DNA of 11,431 nucleotides from Sneathiella sp. (lineage in GTDB: Bacteria; Pseudomonadota; Alphaproteobacteria; Sneathiellales; Sneathiellaceae): contig NVRR01000078.1 of the NCBI GenBank assembly GCA_002732675.1, positions 1 to 11,431 on the forward strand, given 5' to 3'. Shown here piece after piece: positions 1 through 6,426 of this stretch. The position numbers and the translations under genes were made by a program. The notes beneath the pieces were generated by a model. The model saw only the letters and a list, made by a program, of their open reading frames with translations. It was not told where the DNA came from and did no database searches. Numbering within the stretch: position 1 is the first letter of the stretch; each line of letters starts with the position of its first letter.

Positions 1-126
1 GACGCCAACGCCATCCAGAACGTCCACCAGAATGGATGCGTTTGATGTGTAATCAACACAGGCTTCCAAATGGCGCAGGATCGCCAGACGGCGGTGTTTG
101 CTGACGGTGTTTGCGTAGGTGCCCAT
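1..126 (-). CDS. Mu-like phage small protein, VpaChn25_0724-type (partial)
   Basis: This gene is cut by the left edge of the window, so only its first 42 codons are visible. The protein starts MGTYANTVSKHRRLAILRHL and continues with an alanine/leucine-rich helical stretch ending VDVLDGVGV. That layout (K/E-H-R-R-L-x-I-L-R-x-L near the N-terminus, then a helix ending in a hydrophobic patch) is what I recall for the small VpaChn25_0724 family encoded in Mu-like phages next to gp25/gp27-type genes. Its role is not established to my knowledge. The ATG overlaps the stop of the upstream chimeric ORF by one base (TAATG), which suggests translational coupling. A GAGGGG sequence at 137-142 lies 10 nt upstream and can act as its ribosome binding site. 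The assignment rests on a short N-terminus plus the neighbouring DUF2730-like segment, so it is probable rather than certain. Confidence 0.6.
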   Translation of the reverse strand, partial: MGTYANTVSKHRRLAILRHLEACVDYTSNASILVDVLDGVGV

Positions 127-680
127 TATCTATTTTCCCCTCGTAAATGATCTTCGTGGCGGCCCAGAATGCTTTCCTGACGAGCTTGGCCATCACGCAA
201 TCCGCGCATCCCCTCGCGCACCGCTTTCATGTCGCCAGCCATCTCGGTCATCATCAGTTGAAGTTGATGCATCTCGTCTTTTCCGGGCATGTTGTTGACT
301 GTTGATTGGAGCGTCAGGATTTTTAAATCCTGTTCATCCATTCCGACGACGCGGTCCGTTTCTTCCATCTCCAGATCATCTTTATCAAATGTGAAGAGAA
401 CCGTAAATTCCGTGTCCACTTTCTGCGGAACCGGCTCCAGGGTCACAACACAAGCCTGCGTCACAGATGTCTGTATCCTGCCGGTGACAGAAATCAGGCC
501 ACTTTTCGGCTGACGTTGAAGTCTCCCCTTTGCCGTCATCTCAGAGACGCCCAAAATATCAAGCTGCGCCGCCAGATACTGACATTCCGCTGTCGTCGCC
601 TCAATGTTAAACGAAATGGCTTCGCGCCCCAACCGCTCAACATTGAAGGCCGACGCAAAACCTGCCTCGGCTTTTTCCAT
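126..680 (-). CDS. Chimeric ORF: YceD (DUF177) N-terminus fused to phage DUF2730-like C-terminus
   Basis: Residues 1-~110 match the YceD/DUF177 family, small proteins encoded beside rpmF/plsX and linked in other bacteria to 23S rRNA metabolism. Visible features are a strand with FNVERLG, an early LAAQLDILGV helix, a SVTGRI strand, then TQACVVTLEPVP and a strand ending FTFD. The acidic tail and conserved C-terminal block usual in alphaproteobacterial YceD (about 50-60 residues) are missing. Instead, residues ~114-184 form a charged, probably coiled-coil segment (LKILTLQSTVNNMPGKDEMHQ, then MAGDMKAVREGMRGLRD) like the C-terminal part of DUF2730 proteins from Mu-like phages, lacking their N-terminal membrane helix. 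The reading frame is open through the junction. AAGGA lies 8-9 nt before the ATG, and a candidate promoter is at 757-785. The normal downstream partner plsX is not visible. Whether the fusion is functional is unknown; truncation of YceD is the safer reading. Confidence 0.7.
   Translation of the reverse strand: MEKAEAGFASAFNVERLGREAISFNIEATTAECQYLAAQLDILGVSEMTAKGRLQRQPKSGLISVTGRIQTSVTQACVVTLEPVPQKVDTEFTVLFTFDKDDLEMEETDRVVGMDEQDLKILTLQSTVNNMPGKDEMHQLQLMMTEMAGDMKAVREGMRGLRDGQARQESILGRHEDHLRGENR
315..332. repeat. Perfect 8-bp inverted repeat near the yceD/phage junction
   Basis: CAGGATTT and AAATCCTG are separated by two bases. The repeat covers codons 117-122 of the chimeric ORF, close to where YceD similarity ends and the phage-like segment begins. 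It could be chance, a phage operator remnant, or related to the recombination event. Confidence 0.5.
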
Positions 681-756
681 AGCGGATAATCCTTTTCATC
701 AGTTAAACCATAGGGAATACGGCCTAGTTCGTACATCCACACGATTCGAAGGCGCG

Positions 757-785
757 AAAATACTGGTTTCAATCAATGCGGTCAA
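757..785 (-). promoter_or_regulatory. Candidate promoter of the yceD chimera
   Basis: Reading the minus strand, TTGACC (780-785) is followed after 17 nt by TATTTT (757-762). The first five bases of the -35 box match consensus, and the -10 matches at four of six. Transcription would start near 750, about 70 nt before the ATG. It fills the 174-nt gap between the chaperone gene and yceD, which otherwise shows no gene. This is pattern matching only. Confidence 0.35.
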
Positions 786-854
786 TGGCTATTATGCAAG
801 TGCCCGATTTACTCATTTCAAGCGAGCTATTCTGCCCCGGAAAGCCCGCTCATA

Positions 855-1391
855 TCATGAAAAATCCCCAAAATCAGGGACCCCCGTCATGAGACCGCCT
901 GCCCCTTGCGCTTTCAGCCGTGCATCCGCCGCCCGGACATAGTCCGCAAGTTTCGCAACAGCTTTGAGCGAAACGTTCTCGACCGTTCCGTAATGGTTTC
1001 GTTCAAGCGCGGCTTCAAGCGATTCCGCCTCGCCGTCGAGCGCCGCCTCATACGCGACAATGCGGCCATAAAAGGCCTTTGCCATCAGTTTTATCCGCTT
1101 GCCGATACCGAGATCACCAACGCCCATTTCCCGTAAAGACTGGTCCATATCCGCAAACATCAAATCGAAAATCATCTGCGAGAGTTTTTGCGATTGTTTA
1201 TCTTCGCCTTTGAGCTGGCGCATAACCAGGAAGGCATGAAGCGAGATCATTTCAAACCGGCCATCCACCGTATCCGGAACCGCCGCCAGTTGATAAAAGG
1301 CGGGCTTCCGAGACTGTGATACGATCGCCGCATAAATGTCCCCGGCGATCTGACCCTTAGGGTCGCGTTTAAACAAATTACCAAAAACCAA
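855..1391 (-). CDS. Ubiquinol-cytochrome c chaperone family protein (CBP3/UQCC1-like)
   Basis: The 178-residue protein matches the ubiquinol-cytochrome c chaperone family (Pfam PF03981), bacterial relatives of mitochondrial Cbp3/UQCC1, which help cytochrome b synthesis and complex III assembly. Diagnostic parts are an N-terminal LFKRDPKGQIAGDIYAAIV helix, then RKPAFYQLAAVPDTVDGRFE (28-47), the LHAFLVMRQLKG helix, FDLMFADMDQSLREMGVGDL and KLMAKAFYGRI. These form the all-helical core. The start is an unusual TTG at 1391: GGAG lies 7 nt upstream, an in-frame TAG is five codons before the TTG, and no in-frame ATG gives a full-length protein. In alphaproteobacteria this gene commonly precedes yceD, as here, 174 nt away. 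It is divergent from bamE. No signal peptide is seen, so it is probably cytoplasmic and acts at the inner membrane. Confidence 0.88.
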   Translation of the reverse strand: MVFGNLFKRDPKGQIAGDIYAAIVSQSRKPAFYQLAAVPDTVDGRFEMISLHAFLVMRQLKGEDKQSQKLSQMIFDLMFADMDQSLREMGVGDLGIGKRIKLMAKAFYGRIVAYEAALDGEAESLEAALERNHYGTVENVSLKAVAKLADYVRAADARLKAQGAGGLMTGVPDFGDFS

Positions 1392-1462
1392 GAGGCCACT
1401 CCGCTATCGCGCCTGAGCGTCATCACGCATCGGCTTTATGTAAGGCACGTCTCGCGGAAAAT

Positions 1463-1492
1463 TTGACATTTCCGTCTCGGCACGCCATTTAT
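1463..1492 (+). promoter_or_regulatory. Candidate bamE promoter in the divergent intergenic region
   Basis: A perfect TTGACA (1463-1468) is followed after 17-18 nt by a weak -10 (ATTTAT, 1487-1492). A start near 1499 would give a leader of about 60 nt to bamE. The same 166-nt region (1392-1557) must also hold the promoter of the divergent chaperone gene, which I could not place. An AT-rich palindrome (ATATA-GCTG-TATAT, 1510-1523) lies downstream and could be an operator or alternative -10 region. Confidence 0.35.
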
Positions 1493-1557
1493 TGGCCTAC
1501 GAAGTACGCATATAGCTGTATATAGTCAACTCAAAGCGGCAGTAAAACAACGAGACC

Positions 1558-2004
1558 ATGATGAATTTCAAGACTGGACTATATGTTGGCACCCTGGGAT
1601 TGCTCCTTATGGCCTGCTCTCCCATCAAGACCGATCAGGGATATCGCCTGGATCCGGGGCAACTGGCAAAGGTTGAAGCCGGCATTACCAGTAAGGATGA
1701 GGTGGAACGCCTGATGGGTTCGCCGTCCAGCATTGCGACATTCCAGACCGACGGCGACGCCTGGTATTATATCAGCAGCAAGACGGAACATTTGGCCTTT
1801 CTGCCCAAAGACGTTATGCAGCGCAACGTCATCGTCGTGAAATTCGATATCGATGACATCGTTGCCGAAATCAAGGATTACGACAAGGAAGATGGCAGGG
1901 AGCTGGAGATTGTCGAACGAACAACACCAACCGGCGGCCGTGAGCTTGGTTTCTTTGAACAGCTCTTTGGCAACCTCGGGCGCTTCAATGCGGCCGGCGA
2001 ATAG
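1558..2004 (+). CDS. bamE: Outer membrane assembly lipoprotein BamE (SmpA/OmlA family)
   Basis: This is a 148-residue lipoprotein of the SmpA/OmlA family, a small accessory subunit of the BAM complex that inserts beta-barrel proteins into the outer membrane. The N-terminus is a lipoprotein signal: a hydrophobic stretch (LYVGTLGLLL) and the lipobox LMAC, with Cys20 as the predicted lipidated residue. The mature part has the BamE fold signature: LDPGQLAKVEAGITSKDEV, then RLMGSPSS, then DAWYYIS (residues 31-73), followed by VIVVKFD and an acidic tail. The gene starts with tandem ATGs (1558 and 1561). The only purine-rich site, GAG at 1552-1554, fits the second ATG slightly better, so the protein may be one residue shorter. 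The C-terminus extends past the core fold, as is common in alphaproteobacteria. It is a single-gene transcript ending in a strong terminator. Confidence 0.9.
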   Translation: MMNFKTGLYVGTLGLLLMACSPIKTDQGYRLDPGQLAKVEAGITSKDEVERLMGSPSSIATFQTDGDAWYYISSKTEHLAFLPKDVMQRNVIVVKFDIDDIVAEIKDYDKEDGRELEIVERTTPTGGRELGFFEQLFGNLGRFNAAGE

Positions 2005-2028
2005 TAATATCCCTAACGACTACCCCAT

Positions 2029-2060
2029 AAAAAAAGCCCCCGACACTGCCGGGGGCTTTT
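2029..2060. terminator. Bidirectional intrinsic terminator between bamE and hppA
   Basis: A GC-only 7-bp stem (GCCCCCG at 2036-2042 with CGGGGGC at 2050-2056) encloses a 7-nt loop and is flanked by A7 on the left and T4 on the right, extending the stem by A-T pairs. On the plus strand it ends bamE with TTTT; on the minus strand it ends hppA with a stronger T7 tail. It sits in the 86-nt gap between the convergent genes. Confidence 0.93.
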
Positions 2061-2090
2061 CTCATTCATCAGGACTTTTACGTCCGATAT

Positions 2091-4196
2091 TTACTGCGCC
2101 AATACAGCTAACAACAACAACGCAATAATATTGGTGATCTTGATCATCGGGTTGACCGCCGGGCCAGCCGTATCCTTGTAAGGATCACCAACCGTATCGC
2201 CGGTCACCGCAGCAGCATGGGCATCCGTGCCCTTGCCGCCATGATGTCCATCCTCAATATATTTCTTGGCATTGTCCCAGGCACCGCCGCCCGCCGTCAT
2301 AGAGACAGCAACAAACAGCCCGGTAATGATAACACCCAGAAGCATGGCGCCCACCGTCGCGAAAGCCGCAGACTTATCGGCGATCACCAGCATCACGAAG
2401 AAAACCACGATCGGGGCAAGTAGAGGCAGCAAGGATGGAATAATCATTTCCTTGATTGCCGCTTTGGTCAGCAGATCAACAGCGCGCCCATAATCGGGTT
2501 TGCTTGTGCCTTCCATGATGCCCGGGATTTCCTTGAACTGCCGCCGCACTTCGCGCACAACAGATCCCGCCGCACGGCCCACAGCCATCATACCCATGGC
2601 ACCGAACAGATAGGGAAGCATCCCGCCCAATATCAACCCAACAACGATATAGGGGTTTTGCAGGCTAAAATCGAGCGTGACCCCCTGGAAGAAGCTGAAC
2701 TCCGTTGGCGATGCGTTCTTGATGAAGTACGCAAGATCCTCGGTATAAGCTGCAAACAGCACCAGCGCCCCAAGTCCGGCTGAACCAATGGCATAGCCCT
2801 TGGTTACGGCCTTCGTCGTGTTGCCGACGGCGTCCAAAGCGTCCGTGGTTTTACGAACTTCAGCAGGCATATCCGCCATCTCTGCGATACCACCAGCATT
2901 ATCCGTGACCGGACCGTAAGCATCAAGAGCAACGACCATACCGGCCAGCGCCAGCATCGTTGTCACAGCAATGGCAATCCCGAACAAGGCCGCAAGATTG
3001 TAGGAAACGATAATACCTGCACAGATAATAAGGGCAGGAACCGCCGTTGCTTCCATGGAAACCGCAAGACCCTGGATAACATTGGTCCCATGTCCGGTTT
3101 CAGACGCCGCCGCAATACTGCGGACAGGACGATATTCCGTCGAGGTATAATATTCCGTAATCCAGATCAAAAGACCCGTGACAACCAAACCAACAAGACC
3201 ACAGAAAAACAGGCTCATGCCCGTGAAGGTCTTATCGCCAATGGTATAAACAGTATCCATACCAATGGTCAGGGAGGTCACCGGCCAAAGCACGAGAGCC
3301 GACAAAACCGTCGTCACCAGAAAGCCTTTATATAAAGCTCCCATGATGTTGTTGTTGGCGCCGAGTTTGACGAAAAGCGTGCCAATGATCGAGGTCAAAA
3401 TACACGCGGCACCGATCATGAGCGGATACGCCATCATCTGTGAATCGCCGACAAAGTAAATGGAGCCAAGCACCATTGTCGCAACAATCGTGACGGCATA
3501 GGTTTCAAACAGATCGGCAGCCATACCGGCACAATCGCCAACATTATCGCCAACGTTATCGGCAATAACCGCGGGGTTGCGAGGATCATCTTCGGGAATA
3601 CCGGCTTCGACCTTACCGACAAGATCGGCGCCGACATCGGCACCCTTGGTAAAGATACCGCCGCCAAGCCGGGCGAAAATCGAGATCAGGGAGGCGCCAA
3701 GGCTGAGGCCGATAAGACTGTCAATCATTACGCGCCCCTCAACGCCGGAGCTGACGAGATAGGCATAGTAGCCGGCAACGGCCAGCAAGGCCAAACCAAC
3801 AACCAGCATGCCCGTGACGGCACCCGCCTTAAAGGCAACATCCAGTCCCTCTTTCAGGCTTTTGGCAGCGGCCGCAGCCGTCCGGACATTGGCCCGTACA
3901 GACACGTTCATACCAACAAAGCCCGCAAGGCCAGATAAGATGGCACCAATCAGAAAGCCGATCGCGACTTTCAAGCCCAACAAAAAGAATAAAATCACGA
4001 CGATGACAACCCCAACAACCCCGATTGTCATATATTGCCGGCTCAGGTAAGCACTCGCCCCCTCCTGAATAGCTGCAGAAATTTCCTGCATTCGTGCCGT
4101 CCCGGCATCACTTGAAAGAACCGATCGTCCCGCATACGCGCCATAGGCCAGCGCCAAAAATCCGCAGATGATCGGTATCCATAACATTACTGACAT
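2091..4196 (-). CDS. hppA: K+-insensitive H+-translocating membrane pyrophosphatase
   Basis: This 701-residue integral membrane pyrophosphatase couples pyrophosphate hydrolysis to ion pumping across the inner membrane; the length fits the family. About 16 hydrophobic segments are visible. Substrate and Mg-binding motifs are all present: [20 protein letters not shown] (178-197), [16 protein letters not shown] (213-221), [16 protein letters not shown] (425-440) and near the C-terminus [15 protein letters not shown] with [12 protein letters not shown] (665-676). The ion-specificity signature reads [10 protein letters not shown] (458-467): Lys462 stands where K+-dependent enzymes carry Ala, marking the K+-independent, proton-pumping class. 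The start has GGGG about 9 nt upstream; Met4 is an alternative. The gene ends at the terminator shared with bamE. Its leader contains a strong hairpin plus T-run only ~25 nt before the ATG, suggesting attenuation. It is divergent from the soluble pyrophosphatase gene. Confidence 0.97.
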   Translation of the reverse strand: MSVMLWIPIICGFLALAYGAYAGRSVLSSDAGTARMQEISAAIQEGASAYLSRQYMTIGVVGVVIVVILFFLLGLKVAIGFLIGAILSGLAGFVGMNVSVRANVRTAAAAAKSLKEGLDVAFKAGAVTGMLVVGLALLAVAGYYAYLVSSGVEGRVMIDSLIGLSLGASLISIFARLGGGIFTKGADVGADLVGKVEAGIPEDDPRNPAVIADNVGDNVGDCAGMAADLFETYAVTIVATMVLGSIYFVGDSQMMAYPLMIGAACILTSIIGTLFVKLGANNNIMGALYKGFLVTTVLSALVLWPVTSLTIGMDTVYTIGDKTFTGMSLFFCGLVGLVVTGLLIWITEYYTSTEYRPVRSIAAASETGHGTNVIQGLAVSMEATAVPALIICAGIIVSYNLAALFGIAIAVTTMLALAGMVVALDAYGPVTDNAGGIAEMADMPAEVRKTTDALDAVGNTTKAVTKGYAIGSAGLGALVLFAAYTEDLAYFIKNASPTEFSFFQGVTLDFSLQNPYIVVGLILGGMLPYLFGAMGMMAVGRAAGSVVREVRRQFKEIPGIMEGTSKPDYGRAVDLLTKAAIKEMIIPSLLPLLAPIVVFFVMLVIADKSAAFATVGAMLLGVIITGLFVAVSMTAGGGAWDNAKKYIEDGHHGGKGTDAHAAAVTGDTVGDPYKDTAGPAVNPMIKITNIIALLLLAVLAQ

Positions 4197-4220
4197 TATA
4201 TCAACCCCGTCATTTAGTTC

Positions 4221-4248
4221 GAAAAAAGGCCATCGTAGGGATGGCCTT
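4221..4248 (-). terminator. Intrinsic terminator-like hairpin in the hppA leader (possible attenuator)
   Basis: On the minus strand a perfect 8-bp stem (AAGGCCAT with ATGGCCTT) and a 7-nt loop run straight into T6. It lies inside the leader of hppA, 24 nt upstream of the ATG, and no upstream gene on that strand needs a terminator. The 3' arm of the preceding hairpin (AAGGC on the minus strand) could pair with the GCCTT of this terminator, giving an alternative fold. The structure is plain; its role as an attenuator is inference. Confidence 0.65.
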
Positions 4249-4296
4249 GACTATAATTTCTTGGTGCCTTCACTAGGCATTCTTTTGGACAAACTC

Positions 4297-4324
4297 TTTA
4301 TAAATAAAGCTGTTAATCGCGCAA
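4297..4324 (-). promoter_or_regulatory. Candidate hppA promoter
   Basis: On the minus strand TTGCGC (4319-4324) is followed after 16 nt by TATAAA (4297-4302), a five-of-six -10 match. Transcription would start near 4290, giving a leader of about 94 nt that contains the small hairpin and the terminator-like structure before hppA. Confidence 0.35.
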
Positions 4325-4531
4325 CAGAATGCCAGATAAACATTTTCTTCGCAAGTATTTGCACTGGAATTTGTCAGGACGGTTTCTGACGCCGGTTTTA
4401 CTTTGGCCATGCGGGCAAATATGACGCGGAAAAACCGCGCCTAAAAACCACAGCCGCAGAAATTATGGATTTTTTTGAATAGCTGGTGGCGCCGCCGCAC
4501 CGAACATGCTATCCGAGCGTCACGTATTTTC

Positions 4532-4537
4532 AGGAGG
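4532..4537 (+). promoter_or_regulatory. Ribosome binding site that sets the ppa start
   Basis: A perfect AGGAGG lies 9 nt before the ATG at 4547. The reading frame is open 24 codons further upstream to an ATG at 4475, but that one has no such site and would add a basic tail that the family lacks. Confidence 0.85.
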
Positions 4538-4546
4538 CAGGCAAGT

Positions 4547-5080
4547 ATGAATCTATCAAAAATTTCAGCCGGCAAAGACGTCCCAAGGGATGTAAATGTC
4601 GTTATCGAAATTCCCCTTGGCGGTGTGCCCGTCAAATATGAAGTGGACAAAGAGAGCGGCGCCATGTTTGTCGACCGTTTCCTCCATACCGCTATGTTCT
4701 ACCCCTGCAATTATGGCTTTATTCCCCATACCCTGGCCGATGACGGTGATCCCACCGATATGCTTGTCGCCGGCCCCATTCCGGTTATTCCGGGCGCCGT
4801 GATCCGTGCCCGCCCCGTCGGGGTTCTGATCATGGAAGACGAAGCCGGTCAGGACGAAAAAATCCTGGGGGTTCCGGTGGATGCCTTACATCCTTACTAT
4901 TCGAATATTTCCAATTATACGGATTTGCGCGATATTCTGCTGGATCAGATTTCCCATTTTTTCGAGCATTACAAGGATCTCGAAGCGGGCAAATGGGTCA
5001 AGATCATGCGGTGGGGCGATGCCGATGAGGCTGCGGCAATGATTGAAAAATCCCTGGTCGACGGCGCCCTGCTCGGCTAG
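4547..5080 (+). CDS. ppa: Soluble inorganic pyrophosphatase (family I)
   Basis: This cytoplasmic enzyme hydrolyses pyrophosphate from biosynthetic reactions to phosphate, using Mg2+. The 177-residue protein is the normal bacterial family I length. All active-site residues of the E. coli enzyme can be found with a +1 offset: Glu21, Lys30, Glu32, Arg44, Tyr52, Tyr56, Asp66, Asp68, Asp71, Asp98, Asp103, Lys105, Tyr142 and Lys143. The signature reads DGDPTDM (66-72). The start at 4547 is chosen because of the AGGAGG 9 nt upstream. The gene is divergent from hppA across 350 nt, so the soluble and the proton-pumping pyrophosphatases are neighbours. It is convergent with the MFS gene with only 22 nt between stop codons and no clear hairpin there. 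Confidence 0.97.
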   Translation: MNLSKISAGKDVPRDVNVVIEIPLGGVPVKYEVDKESGAMFVDRFLHTAMFYPCNYGFIPHTLADDGDPTDMLVAGPIPVIPGAVIRARPVGVLIMEDEAGQDEKILGVPVDALHPYYSNISNYTDLRDILLDQISHFFEHYKDLEAGKWVKIMRWGDADEAAAMIEKSLVDGALLG

Positions 5081-5102
5081 CTATTCAGGATCGCTGCGGG
5101 AT

Positions 5103-6296
5103 TTATTCTGCGGCGGTCCTGACCCGCGCCGTCTTCGTTATATTCCAGACCGTCAGGACAATCACCACGAAGAGCAAGGGCAGCGCCCCGAGATTGACGA
5201 CCTCCCAGCCAAAATGTTCCTGTAACTGACCGGACATCAGTGACGCCGTTGCCACCGTGCCAAAGACCATAAAGTCATTGAGACCCTGTACCTTGGCTGT
5301 CTCCGACGGCCTGTAGGTTGTTGTCACCAATGTGGTGCCGCCAATGAACATGAAATTCCAGGAAAGCCCGAGCAGTACCAGCGCGATATAAAAATTGGCA
5401 AGATCCAGCCCCATCAGCGAGACGATAACGCTGCAAACGCCCAAAAGCGCCCCCACAAAAATAATCTTATATTCGCCAAACCGGGAAATAAGCGATCCTG
5501 TAAAGAAGCTGGGGCCATACATGGCAACCACATGCCAGCTGATCACATTGAAGCTATCGCTATATAGATGGCCACAGCCGATCATGGCGAGCGGCGTCGC
5601 CGTCATCACCAGGCTCATCACCCCGAACCCGATCATGGCGCTCAGGACGGCGACAATAAAGGTTGGCTGGCGGGCTATCTCTAAGAGAGGCCGCTGATTT
5701 TCGTCATGCTCAATCGTGCTCATTTTCGGGATAGAGACGAAACTAATCAGGATCATAGCGAGCAAGCCAAGAATTATGATCGCCAGATAAGGCCCAAGAT
5801 AGGTATGGGGTGCGAACAGATCCTTACTGTGGCTGGCAATCTGCGGCCCGAGAAACCCGGCAATAAGCCCGCCTGCCAGAACATAAGAAACCGCCTTGCT
5901 GCGATGCTGGATCCCGGCCACATCGACGGCGGCAAAGCGATAATAGTTCCCGAATGCCGTATACATACCGACAAACATGGCGCCAAAAACGAAGCCCCAG
6001 AAATTCGAGACAACGATCGAGTAGCTGCAAATTGCCGCGCCGATCATGCCAATGAAGGCGCCGAACAGGAAGCCGGCTTTTCGCCCAACCCGCCGCATGA
6101 ACAGCGATGCCGGAATTGTCATGAGAGCCGTGCCGGTCACCACCGCGGTTACCGGAACCGTCGCCAGCGATTTATCGTCACCCAGAAGCAGCAGGCTCAC
6201 CAGCGCTGCCGAGCTGATCATGATCGACGTCGTGCTATTCATGAGCGCCTGGCACCCGGACATCAGCAGAATACTTAACTTCGTTCGGGAATCCAT
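5103..6296 (-). CDS. MFS transporter, substrate unknown
   Basis: The 397-residue protein is almost entirely hydrophobic, with about 12 membrane helices in two halves separated by a polar central loop (SIPKMSTIEHDENQRPLLE, 188-206). A major facilitator motif A-like stretch, MRRVGRKAGF (67-76), lies in the loop after helix 2, as expected. The second half carries GLSWNFMFIGGTTLVT (310-325) and ETAKVQGLNDF (332-342), which I recall from a set of uncharacterised alphaproteobacterial MFS proteins. Nothing in the sequence defines the substrate. Position downstream of thiL and the riboflavin operon makes a vitamin or flavin substrate conceivable but unsupported. The gene has only a weak ribosome binding site. 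A DUF4865 gene lies 130 nt upstream on the same strand and may be co-transcribed. The 3' end converges on ppa. Confidence 0.85.
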   Translation of the reverse strand: MDSRTKLSILLMSGCQALMNSTTSIMISSAALVSLLLLGDDKSLATVPVTAVVTGTALMTIPASLFMRRVGRKAGFLFGAFIGMIGAAICSYSIVVSNFWGFVFGAMFVGMYTAFGNYYRFAAVDVAGIQHRSKAVSYVLAGGLIAGFLGPQIASHSKDLFAPHTYLGPYLAIIILGLLAMILISFVSIPKMSTIEHDENQRPLLEIARQPTFIVAVLSAMIGFGVMSLVMTATPLAMIGCGHLYSDSFNVISWHVVAMYGPSFFTGSLISRFGEYKIIFVGALLGVCSVIVSLMGLDLANFYIALVLLGLSWNFMFIGGTTLVTTTYRPSETAKVQGLNDFMVFGTVATASLMSGQLQEHFGWEVVNLGALPLLFVVIVLTVWNITKTARVRTAAE

Positions 6297-6426
6297 CGCG
6301 GCTTTAGTCCTTCGCCTACTCTTTTTATTTATTCTTGTCGATGTTCCTGACTATGCAGAAACTTCTTCGATTTTGAAAGCCAATAGACGCCGTCTTCTCA
6401 TTGTTGTGAAGATGAGGGGGGCTGTA

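Larger units (their letters stand above)
1..345 (-). mobile_element. Mu-like prophage fragment joined to yceD
   Basis: Two consecutive segments read as parts of a Mu-like phage: the C-terminal ~70 codons of the ORF at 126-680 (DUF2730-like) and the partial VpaChn25_0724-type gene. In Mu-like genomes these two families sit side by side just before the small terminase gene, which matches the order here. The right boundary lies around 330-350, where the YceD sequence stops matching its family. The left boundary is outside the window. No phage repressor, transposase or Mu end is visible, so the join is to the interior of a phage, not to its terminus. A deletion that removed the phage early region, or an assembly misjoin, would both explain this. 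Confidence 0.55.
4197..4546. other. 350-nt divergent control region between hppA and ppa
   Basis: No protein gene or tRNA is seen here. On the hppA side it holds a candidate promoter (4297-4324), a small hairpin (TGCCT/AGGCA, 4265-4279) and an intrinsic-terminator-like structure (4221-4248). In the middle are short dyads: GCAA/TTGC around 4351-4362, GTCAG/CTGAC at 4373-4390 and CGCGG/CCGCG at 4425-4439. On the ppa side there is a TTGAAT at 4475-4480 without a convincing -10, then the ppa ribosome binding site. I could not match it to the fluoride riboswitch consensus or any other RNA family by eye. Confidence 0.5.

Noticed and set aside
3537..3562. Short tandem repeat inside hppA
   Set aside because: It encodes the family-conserved DNVGDNVGD motif, so the repetition is functional protein sequence, not a DNA repeat element.
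4251..4280. Nine-codon mini-ORF (MPSEGTKKL) in the hppA leader, ending just before the terminator hairpin
   Set aside because: There is no credible ribosome binding site and no run of regulatory codons; ORFs of this length occur by chance. It is worth recalling only if the attenuator is confirmed.
4197..4330. Fluoride riboswitch upstream of hppA
   Set aside because: Such riboswitches can precede pyrophosphatase genes, but the conserved GGNGAUGG start and pseudoknot strands are not found in this leader.
4475..4546. 24-codon N-terminal extension of ppa
   Set aside because: The AGGAGG at 4532-4537 fits the ATG at 4547, and with that start the active-site residues line up with the E. coli enzyme at a constant +1 offset.
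5706..6278. Plus-strand open frame opposite the MFS gene (190 codons)
   Set aside because: It is a hydrophilic shadow of a membrane protein gene with no recognisable domain.
6297..6426. Possible terminator between DUF4865 and MFS genes (CTTC/GAAG arms near 6380-6415)
   Set aside because: The stem is short and interrupted, and there is no T-run on the minus strand.
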